Assembly (NCBI RefSeq): GCF_001514305.1
Contig: NZ_KQ949083.1
Coordinates: 89,257-153,256, forward strand
Length of the DNA stretch: 64,000 nucleotides
Source: Streptomyces dysideae
GTDB taxonomy: Bacteria; Actinomycetota; Actinomycetes; Streptomycetales; Streptomycetaceae
Reading direction: 5' to 3'
The translations under genes and the position numbers were made by a program. Below, piece after piece: positions 16,644-23,567 of the stretch. Each line of letters opens with the position of its first letter. Within the stretch, counting starts at the first letter, position 1. The notes under the pieces were generated by a model. It was given only the letters and a program-made list of their open reading frames with translations, had not been told where the DNA came from and did no database searches.

Positions 16644-18449
16644 CTAGCGGCGGGCATATTCGCGGAAGCCGCGGCCCGTCTTGCGGCCGAGGCAGCCCGC
16701 GGCCACCAGGTGCTCCAGGAGCGGTGCCGGCGCGAGGCCCGGGTCGCGGAACTCGCGGTGCAGGACCTTCTCGATGGCGAGGGAGACGTCCAGGCCGACG
16801 ACGTCCAGGAGTTCGAACGGGCCCATGGGGTAGCCGCCGCCCAGCTTCATCGCCGCGTCGATGTCGTCGAGCGACGCGTAGTGCTCCTGCACCATCTTGA
16901 TCGCGTTGTTCAGGTACGGGAACAGCAGGGCGTTGACGATGAAACCGGCCCGGTCACCGCAGTCGACGGCGTGCTTCCTTATCCTGGCGCAGACCTCGCG
17001 GACCGTGGCGTGGACGTCGTCGGCGGTCAGCACCGTACGGACGACCTCGACCAGCTTCATCGCCGGCGCCGGGTTGAAGAAGTGCATGCCGATCACGTCC
17101 TGCGGCCGCGAGGTGGCGCGGGCACAGGCGACGACGGGCAGCGACGAGGTGGTCGTGGCGAGCACCGCGCCCGGCTTGCAGACCTTGTCCAGCGCCGCGA
17201 ACAGCTGCTGCTTGATCTCCAGGTCCTCGGCGACGGCCTCGACGGCCAGGTCGACGTCGGCGAACGCGTCGTACGAGCCCGCCGGCGTGATCAGGTCCAG
17301 GGTGCGCGCGGCGGCCTCGGCCGTCATCCGCCCCTTGTCGACGGAACGGGCCAGCGACTTGCCGATGCGGGCCTTCGCGGCCTGCGCCTTCTCCTCACTG
17401 CGGGCGGCGAGCACGACCTCGTACCCGGCCTTGGCGAACACCTCGGCGATCCCGGACGCCATCGTGCCGGAGCCCGCGACACCGACGGAGCGGACGGGGC
17501 GGCCGGGGGCCTCGGGGCCACCGGACAGGGGCGTCAGCGCGTCCGGCACCACCGTCGCGCTGCCCGGCGCCTCGTACGAGTAGAAGCCGCGGCCCGACTT
17601 ACGTCCCGTCAGGCCGGCCTCGCTGAGCTGCTTGAGGATCGGGGCGGGGGCGTGCAGCCGGTCGCGGGACTCGACGTACATGGCCTCCAGGACCGTGCGC
17701 GCGGTGTCGACGCCGATCAGGTCGAGCAGGGCCAGCGGCCCCATCGGCAGCCCGCAGCCGAGCCGCATCGCGGCGTCGATGTCCTCGCGGGAGGCGTACT
17801 TCGCCTCGTACATCGCGGCCGCCTGGTTGAGGTAGCCGAACAGCAGCCCGTCGGCGACGAACCCGGGCCGGTCGCCGACCGCGACGGGCTCCTTGCCGAG
17901 GTCGAGGGCGAGGTTGGTGACCGCGGTGACGGCCGTGGGGGCGGTCAGCACACAGGAGACCACCTCGACCAGCCGCATCGCCGGCGCCGGGTTGAAGAAG
18001 TGCAGGCCGAGCACGCGCTCGGGGCGGGCCGAGTCGGCGGCGAGGCGGGTGACGGAGAGGGCGTTGGTGCCGGTCGCCAGGATCGTGTCCGGGCGCACGA
18101 TGCCGTCCAGCTCGCGGAGGATCTGGTGCTTGATCTCGTACGACTCCGGAGCCACCTCGATGACCAGGTCCGCGTCGGCCGCGGCCCGCAGGTCGGTGGA
18201 GGTGCGGACGCGGGCGAGGGCGTCCGCGCGCTCCTGCCCGGTGAGCCGGCCGCGCTCCACGGCACGGGCGGTCGAGGCCTCCAGGGCGGCGACGGCCCTG
18301 GCGGTCGCGGCCTCGCTGATGTCGATGCCGACGACCTCGCGGCCGGCCCTGGCGAGCACTTCGGCGATACCGGTGCCCATGGTGCCGAGGCCGACGACGG
18401 CGACGGTCTGGAGCGGGGACAGAGGGGTGTCGGACTGGGGAGCGGCCAT
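16644..18449 (-). CDS. Tandem-fused 3-hydroxyacyl-CoA (3-hydroxybutyryl-CoA) dehydrogenase
   Basis: This 601-residue protein contains two complete copies of a 3-hydroxybutyryl-CoA dehydrogenase. Each has a Rossmann NAD-binding half (VAVVGLGTMGTGIAEV near residue 16; VGVAGSGTMASGIAEV near residue 315) and a C-terminal half with the conserved HFFNPAP-M-LVEVV motif. It should interconvert acetoacetyl-CoA and 3-hydroxybutyryl-CoA, feeding crotonyl-CoA to the ccr operon downstream. The ATG at 18449 follows AGGAG. Upstream ATGs are out of the homologous region. Such double enzymes occur in other Streptomyces, so the fusion is not unique. Confidence 0.92.
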   Translation of the reverse strand: MAAPQSDTPLSPLQTVAVVGLGTMGTGIAEVLARAGREVVGIDISEAATARAVAALEASTARAVERGRLTGQERADALARVRTSTDLRAAADADLVIEVAPESYEIKHQILRELDGIVRPDTILATGTNALSVTRLAADSARPERVLGLHFFNPAPAMRLVEVVSCVLTAPTAVTAVTNLALDLGKEPVAVGDRPGFVADGLLFGYLNQAAAMYEAKYASREDIDAAMRLGCGLPMGPLALLDLIGVDTARTVLEAMYVESRDRLHAPAPILKQLSEAGLTGRKSGRGFYSYEAPGSATVVPDALTPLSGGPEAPGRPVRSVGVAGSGTMASGIAEVFAKAGYEVVLAARSEEKAQAAKARIGKSLARSVDKGRMTAEAAARTLDLITPAGSYDAFADVDLAVEAVAEDLEIKQQLFAALDKVCKPGAVLATTTSSLPVVACARATSRPQDVIGMHFFNPAPAMKLVEVVRTVLTADDVHATVREVCARIRKHAVDCGDRAGFIVNALLFPYLNNAIKMVQEHYASLDDIDAAMKLGGGYPMGPFELLDVVGLDVSLAIEKVLHREFRDPGLAPAPLLEHLVAAGCLGRKTGRGFREYARR

Positions 18450-18845
18450 CGCGGGACTCCTGGAATGAGGGTGACGACTGGAAACGCGCCCGGGTGCGCC
18501 GAGAGGGCCGGGAAACCGGACCAATGGGCGCACCGGGTGCGGGATGAGGAGTGCGGGTGTTGCCGGGCTGCGAGCGCACACGCCCGGTGCCGTCGCCGAG
18601 GGCGTGCACACGCCCGGGGGAACGGCGGATCCGACCGGCCCTGTCCCGGGGCCGTGCCGTACTGATGAGGTACGCGATGTACCGAACCGACCAGCACTCG
18701 CGGCGGCTGCGTCACCAGGCCGCTGCAAGCAAGTGCGAGTGGGTAACTCGCTCGTATGAGCTTAACCGCCGGGTAACGAGCGCGCCAGTCCCCGTGTTTG
18801 TGATGTACGTCCCGGGATGCCTGCGTCGCCTCTAATCTCGGTGTC
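18450..18845. other. Divergent intergenic region
   Basis: This 396-base stretch separates the dehydrogenase (minus) and the HEAT-repeat gene (plus), so it should contain both promoters. It holds a direct repeat of the form GCACACGCCCGG (near 18577 and 18606) and an inverted repeat GCGAGT-gggta-ACTCGC (18735-18751) that could be an operator. No gene is believed here. Confidence 0.4.
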
Positions 18846-19421
18846 ATGGACGAAGAGTTGCGATCACTCACGGAACGCTTACGGCGGGAGTCGGCCGGGA
18901 CGGCGGCGTACGAGCGGCTGGCGGCGACCGGTGACCTCGACGAACTGGCCGGGGTGCTCACCGCGCCGGGCCAGTCGCTGTGGGCCAGGGAGCTGGCCGC
19001 GTTCCGACTGGGCCTCGCGGGCGACCGGCGGGCCTTCGAGGCCCTCGTCCTGTTTCTCAACCACCGCGAACCGGAGCGCTGCGCCTCCGCCGCCCACGCC
19101 CTGGCCCGACTCGGCGACCCGCGCACGGCCCGCGCGGCCGCCGCCCTCGCCACCAACGAACTCCGCGTCGCCTACGCCCTGCACCCGGTCCGGCTCCTCG
19201 TCGAACTGCGCGCCCCCGAGGCCGTACCGGCGCTCATCACCACCCTGGAGCGACGGCTGCGCCCGCACGATCCGTACCGGCGCGTCGCGCTCGCCTGCGT
19301 GGAGGGCCTCGGCGCGCTCGGTGACGCCCGGGCGCGACGCGTACTGAACGAGGCGCTCGCCCACCCGGCACTCGCCGAGGCGGCGGTGCACGCACTGGCG
19401 CGGATCCCGGCGCAACGGTGA
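18846..19421 (+). CDS. HEAT-repeat protein
   Basis: This 191-residue protein is built of about five Ala/Leu-rich helical pairs of the HEAT/PBS-lyase-repeat type, for example LWARELAAFRLGLAGDRRAFEAL, CASAAHALARLGDPRTARAA and ALACVEGLGALGDARARRVL. Such repeats form a protein-binding solenoid. Streptomyces homologues are often labelled adenylosuccinate lyase, but no lyase motif is present. It is monocistronic and converges on the GNAT gene, leaving only four bases between them. The partner is unknown. Confidence 0.82.
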   Translation: MDEELRSLTERLRRESAGTAAYERLAATGDLDELAGVLTAPGQSLWARELAAFRLGLAGDRRAFEALVLFLNHREPERCASAAHALARLGDPRTARAAAALATNELRVAYALHPVRLLVELRAPEAVPALITTLERRLRPHDPYRRVALACVEGLGALGDARARRVLNEALAHPALAEAAVHALARIPAQR

Positions 19422-19425
19422 ACGG

Positions 19426-19956
19426 TCAGGCCGGGAGCCGCTGCACGTACCGCACTTCGGGCACGGCGACGCCGTCCACCTCGAAGGGCTCCTCGGCGCC
19501 GTCGGGACGGAGGCCGGCCCGCTCGTAGAACCGCCGGGCACGGGCGTTGTGCTTGAGGACCCAGAGGAGCATGCGCGGGTGCCGGGCGGCCGTGCAGCCG
19601 CGTACGGACTCCTGGAGCAGGGCGTGACCGATGCCGCGGCCGTACCGCGCGGGGTCGACGTAGAGGGCGTACAACTCGGCGTCCTCGGTGCGGACTTCGC
19701 CGTCGCGGTACGGCCCGTGACAGATCCAGCCGACGACCTCACCGTCCTGCTCGGCAACGAGGTTCACCACGCTGTCGTCGGCCTGCGTGAGAAGCCAACG
19801 GTGGCGCTCGGCGTCGGCCGTCACGTCGAGGGCATCGAGATAGGGCTGCGGAATGATGCCCAGGTAGGCGGTCCGCCAGCCGCCGACGCGGATCTCGGCG
19901 ACACGGTCGCAGTCGGCCGGGGTCATCACGCGGATCCGGACGCGGTCGTCATCCAT
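19426..19956 (-). CDS. GNAT-family N-acetyltransferase
   Basis: This 176-residue protein has a single GNAT fold. The acetyl-CoA-binding motif is seen as ARYGRGIGHALLQE near residue 110 (pattern R/Q-x-x-G-x-G/A), followed by WVLKHNARARRFYERAGL, typical of motif B. The family acetylates amines on small molecules or proteins; the substrate cannot be predicted. It converges with the HEAT gene and has no obvious operon partner. Confidence 0.88.
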   Translation of the reverse strand: MDDDRVRIRVMTPADCDRVAEIRVGGWRTAYLGIIPQPYLDALDVTADAERHRWLLTQADDSVVNLVAEQDGEVVGWICHGPYRDGEVRTEDAELYALYVDPARYGRGIGHALLQESVRGCTAARHPRMLLWVLKHNARARRFYERAGLRPDGAEEPFEVDGVAVPEVRYVQRLPA

Positions 19957-20039
19957 GGCGGCACCCTGGGCGTGGGACGAGCCGGGAGGCCTCCGATTAT
20001 TCGGACCATGGGTCTGACGATGTCCCCGACGGGCCGTCA

Positions 20040-20063
20040 GGCCGCCCTCGTGAGAGGGCGGCC
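20040..20063 (-). terminator. Hairpin terminator after the S33 peptidase gene
   Basis: A perfect 10-bp stem (20040-20049 with 20054-20063) around the loop GTGA lies 12 bases beyond the peptidase stop. Confidence 0.8.
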
Positions 20064-20074
20064 CGAGGTGGTGC

Positions 20075-21652
20075 TCAGCCGCGGACGCCGAGTAGCCCGT
20101 GCAGTGTCGAGCCCTTCGACGACGTCGACGCCGACTTCGAGCTCAGTGGCTTCGGGTCGGGCTGGGCCTCGCACACCGCGTCGGCCTCGCCGTAGCCGCG
20201 CGGGACCGAGCCATCGGTCAGGTACGCCGCCAGGTAGTCGTCCAGGCAGGTGTTCCCACTCAGCGTGATGCCGTGGTTCCCGCCGCCCTGCTCGACCACC
20301 AGGCTGGAACCGCGCAGCAGCTGATGGACCGTGACGCCGCCGTGGTACGGGGTGGCCGCGTCGTCCGTCGCCTGGAACAGCAGGACCGGCGCCACCTTGC
20401 GGTTGGCGACGTTCACCGGCTCCAGGGTGTCCGTCGGCCAGAACGCGCACGGCGCGTTGTACCAGGCGTTGTTCCAGGTCATGAACGGCGCCTTCTCGTG
20501 CACCGCCCAGTTGTCCTCGCGCCACTCCTGCCAGTCGGCCGGCCAGTCGGCGTCACGGCACTGCACCGAGGTGTAGACGCTGTAGCCGTTGTCCCCGGCC
20601 GCGTCCACGGCGGCGAAGTTCTCGTACGCCTCGACCAGCGGGTCGACGTTCCTGTCGTTCACGTATGCCGAGAACGCCTCGGCGAGGTACGGCCAGTAGC
20701 CGTTGTAATAGCCGCCGGGGAGGAAAGTGTCCTCCAGTTCGGAGGCGCCCACCTTGCCGCCGACCGGTGTCCTGGCCAGTTCCGCCCGCATCGCGTACCA
20801 CTGGGCCTCGATCTTCTCCGGATCGGTGCCGAGCTTGTACGTGGCGTCGTACTTGGCGACCCACGCCATGAAGGCCCGGTGCCGGTCGTTGAAGGCGTAG
20901 TCCTGCGCGAGGTTGTCGTCGTACCAGACGCCCGTGGGGTCGACGATCGAGTCCAGGACCGCGCGCCGCACCCGCTCCGGGTAGAGCTTGGCGTAGACCG
21001 CGCCGAGATAGGTGCCGTACGAGTAACCGAAGTAATTGATCCGCGGGGCGCCGAGCGCGTTGCGGATCCAGTCCATGTCCTGCACGGCGCTGATCGTGTT
21101 GATGTGCGGCAGCAGGTCCGCGTACTTCTCGCCGCAGGCCTTGGCGAAGGACTTGGCGCGCAGGAGGTTGGCCTCCTCGATCGCCGGGGTGCTCGGCACG
21201 GAGTCCGGGCGCACCGGGTTGAATTGGCCCGGCCTGCAGTCGAGGGCCGGCTTGCTCTTGCCCACCCCGCGCGGGTCGAAGCCGATGACGTCGTACTGCG
21301 CAGCGACCGCCTTGGGCAGCGCGGACGCGACGAACCCGGCGAGCGTCAGACCGCTGCCGCCGGGGCCGCCGGGGTTGACCAGCAGCGGGCCCTGGTACTT
21401 CTTCGCGGTGTGCTTGATCCGGGACAGCGCGAGCGTGATCTTCTGCCCGTGCGGGTTGGTGTGGTCCAGTGGCACCTTGAGGGACGCGCATTGGAGCGTC
21501 GGATAGTTGGTGGTGCCGCAGTTCTTCCAGGTGAGTTTCGCGGCGTGAGCGGTTCCCGCGCTGCTCGGGGTGCTCGCGCCGGCGGGGACGGCCGTGATGG
21601 ATCCGGCCACGACGACGGCGGCACCGCACAGCACGGCTGCGCGTTTTCTCAT
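20075..21652 (-). CDS. Secreted alpha/beta hydrolase, tripeptidyl aminopeptidase-like (S33)
   Basis: This 525-residue exported protein has a signal peptide (MRKRAAVLCGAAVVV... to about residue 27, AGAS). The catalytic serine lies in GYSYGTYLG near residue 212, the acid near VLLFQATDDAATP and the histidine in GGGNHGI near the C-terminus, which carries the TAP-like domain. Relatives (SlpD/SlpE, Tap) remove N-terminal peptides from proteins outside the cell. The ATG at 21652 is chosen because it gives a clean signal peptide and follows GGAAGGA. The longer frame from 21694 does not. Confidence 0.9.
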   Translation of the reverse strand: MRKRAAVLCGAAVVVAGSITAVPAGASTPSSAGTAHAAKLTWKNCGTTNYPTLQCASLKVPLDHTNPHGQKITLALSRIKHTAKKYQGPLLVNPGGPGGSGLTLAGFVASALPKAVAAQYDVIGFDPRGVGKSKPALDCRPGQFNPVRPDSVPSTPAIEEANLLRAKSFAKACGEKYADLLPHINTISAVQDMDWIRNALGAPRINYFGYSYGTYLGAVYAKLYPERVRRAVLDSIVDPTGVWYDDNLAQDYAFNDRHRAFMAWVAKYDATYKLGTDPEKIEAQWYAMRAELARTPVGGKVGASELEDTFLPGGYYNGYWPYLAEAFSAYVNDRNVDPLVEAYENFAAVDAAGDNGYSVYTSVQCRDADWPADWQEWREDNWAVHEKAPFMTWNNAWYNAPCAFWPTDTLEPVNVANRKVAPVLLFQATDDAATPYHGGVTVHQLLRGSSLVVEQGGGNHGITLSGNTCLDDYLAAYLTDGSVPRGYGEADAVCEAQPDPKPLSSKSASTSSKGSTLHGLLGVRG

Positions 21653-21787
21653 GGAGTCCTTCCAGGACGGAGGGTTTCGGACCGCGAGGGTCACGGTCCC
21701 CGCCGCATCGTCCCGGAAAGCACCCCCGGAAGAACTCGTTCTGGCAATACTTGACCCGATTGGGTCGCGGGATGCGCTCTAATGCTC

Positions 21788-22825
21788 TCAGATAAGCGAG
21801 AGTTGGACCGATTCGGACATTGACGGATCAGCCGGCTCCGGTTCCGGGAGCCGCCGGGGCATTCCAGCGCGCGTGGGGCCGATGCCGCACTCCTCGGCCA
21901 ACTCGTGGACCTGCCGGGTGATCCGGCGCTGGTACCACTTCGGGGCGTAGGCGCCGTCGGCGTACAGCCGCTCGTAACGGCGCACCAGGTGCGGATGGCG
22001 GCGGACCAGCCAGGCCATGAACCACTCCCGGGCCCCGGGCCGCAGATGCAGCACCAGCGGGGTGACGGAGGTGGCCCCGGCGGCCGCGATCGACCGTACG
22101 GTGTCCCGGAGTTGTGCCGGGTGGTCGCTGAGGAACGGGATCACCGGAGCCATCAGCACCCCGCACCCGATCCCGTGCTCGGTCAGCGTCCGTACGACGT
22201 CCAGGCGCCGCTCCGGAGCGGGCGTGCCCGGCTCCACCGTGCGCCACAGCTCGGTGTCCGTGAAGCCGACCGAGACCGAGATGCCGACGTCCGTCACCTG
22301 CGAGGCCTGCGTCAGCAGGTCCAGGTCGCGCAGGATCAGCGTGCCCTTCGTCAGGATCGAGAAGGGATTGGCGTGGTCACGCAGGGCGCCGAGAATGCCC
22401 GGCATCAGACGGTAGCGGCCCTCGGCGCGCTGATAGCAGTCGACGTTCGTGCCCATCGCGATGTGTTCGCCCAGCCAGCGGCGCGAGCCCAGCTGGCGGC
22501 GCAGCAGCTCCGGCGCGTTCACCTTCACCACGATCTGGGAGTCGAAGCCGAGGCCCGTGTCGAGGTCCAGATAGCTGTGCGTCTTACGCGCGAAGCAGTA
22601 CACGCACGCGTGCGTGCAGCCCCGATACGGGTTGACCGTCCATTCGAACGGCATGCGCGAGGCGCCCGGCACCCGGTTCAGGATGGAGCGGGCCCTGATC
22701 TCGTGGAAGGTGATGCCGGCGAACTCAGGTGTGTCGAAGGTGCGGATGTTAACCGCGTCCGCGCCGAACAGCGCGGCGTCGGCCCGGCTGTGGTCGGACT
22801 CCAGGGTGAGGTTCTCCCAGCGCAT
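21788..22825 (-). CDS. Radical SAM protein of the Rv2578c family
   Basis: This 345-residue protein carries the radical SAM cluster motif CxxxCxYC-type, seen as CTHACVYCFARKTH near residue 72, followed by a TIM-barrel-like region. It matches the Rv2578c/SplB-like family of radical SAM proteins, whose reaction is not well defined; relatedness to spore photoproduct lyase suggests a nucleic-acid link. The ATG at 22825 follows GAGGAGG. A LexA-type box lies 31-48 bases upstream of this start, which points to DNA-damage control. Confidence 0.86.
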   Translation of the reverse strand: MRWENLTLESDHSRADAALFGADAVNIRTFDTPEFAGITFHEIRARSILNRVPGASRMPFEWTVNPYRGCTHACVYCFARKTHSYLDLDTGLGFDSQIVVKVNAPELLRRQLGSRRWLGEHIAMGTNVDCYQRAEGRYRLMPGILGALRDHANPFSILTKGTLILRDLDLLTQASQVTDVGISVSVGFTDTELWRTVEPGTPAPERRLDVVRTLTEHGIGCGVLMAPVIPFLSDHPAQLRDTVRSIAAAGATSVTPLVLHLRPGAREWFMAWLVRRHPHLVRRYERLYADGAYAPKWYQRRITRQVHELAEECGIGPTRAGMPRRLPEPEPADPSMSESVQLSLI

Positions 22826-22856
22826 GAGGCCTCCTCGGTAGCACTGGCCCCAACAA

Positions 22857-22872
22857 TAGAACAAATGTTCCC
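22857..22872. promoter_or_regulatory. LexA-like SOS box between the radical SAM and SRPBCC genes
   Basis: TAGAACAAATGTTCCC contains the core GAAC-N4-GTTC (22859-22870) of actinobacterial LexA sites (CGAAC-N4-GTTCG type). The outer bases deviate from consensus on the right. It lies in the divergent promoter region and is nearer the radical SAM gene. Confidence 0.55.
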
Positions 22873-22960
22873 ATGATCGTGCGACCTCGATTTGGGCGGG
22901 CGGGCGGCGGGGTGGTTGGCTTGCTCCAACCCCCGAGAAATCAGGTCCTGGAGGAAGTCA

Positions 22961-23404
22961 ATGGCGCAGGTCGAGGCCACTACGGAGCGGGTCGTCGCGG
23001 CGGACGCGGAGAAGGTGTTCGACGCCCTCGCCGACTACAGCGGCACGCGTGCGAAGCTGCTGCCCGAGCACTTCAGCGAGTACGAGGTACGCGAGGGCGG
23101 CGACGGCGAGGGCACCCTCGTCCACTGGAAGCTCCAGGCCACCAGCAAGCGCGTCCGCGACTGCCTCCTGGAGGTCAGCGAGCCCACCGACGGCGAGCTC
23201 GTCGAGAAGGACCGCAACTCCTCCATGGTCACCACCTGGCGGGTCACCCCGGCCGGCGAGGGCAGGTCCCGCGTCGTCGTCAGTACCGTCTGGAACGGCG
23301 CCGGCGGCATCGGCGGCTTCTTCGAGAAGACCTTCGCGCCCAAGGGTCTCGGCCGGATCTACGACGCGGTGCTCGCCAAGCTCGCCACCGAGGTCGAGAA
23401 GTAG
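22961..23404 (+). CDS. SRPBCC (polyketide cyclase/START-like) family protein
   Basis: This 147-residue protein has the helix-grip START-like fold: it opens with VEATTERVVAADAEKVFDALADY and ends with a long amphipathic helix (PKGLGRIYDAVLAKLATEVEK region). Members bind lipids or hydrophobic small molecules. No enzyme partner is adjacent, so the ligand is unknown. The ATG at 22961 follows GGAGG. It is divergent from the radical SAM gene and shares the region containing the LexA-like box. Confidence 0.85.
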   Translation: MAQVEATTERVVAADAEKVFDALADYSGTRAKLLPEHFSEYEVREGGDGEGTLVHWKLQATSKRVRDCLLEVSEPTDGELVEKDRNSSMVTTWRVTPAGEGRSRVVVSTVWNGAGGIGGFFEKTFAPKGLGRIYDAVLAKLATEVEK

Positions 23405-23406
23405 GC

Positions 23407-23435
23407 CCAACGGACCGACTCCCGGCGGCCGTTGG
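23407..23435 (+). terminator. Hairpin after the SRPBCC gene
   Basis: CCAACGG (23407-23413) pairs with CCGTTGG (23429-23435), two bases beyond the stop codon. Confidence 0.55.
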
Positions 23436-23567
23436 CCCCCTCACCGGTTCGAGTGGATCTCCGGGGTCGCCCGGCGGTTCGCCGTAACTCGTCGCGCTTG
23501 CTCGTAGTTGTCGATTTACGCAGGTTTTCTGTGGAATCGTGCGGCAGTGCGACGAGGGGAGCGGTAC

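Noticed and set aside
18846..19421. Adenylosuccinate lyase
   Set aside because: The protein is built only of HEAT-type helical repeats and has no lyase active-site signature.
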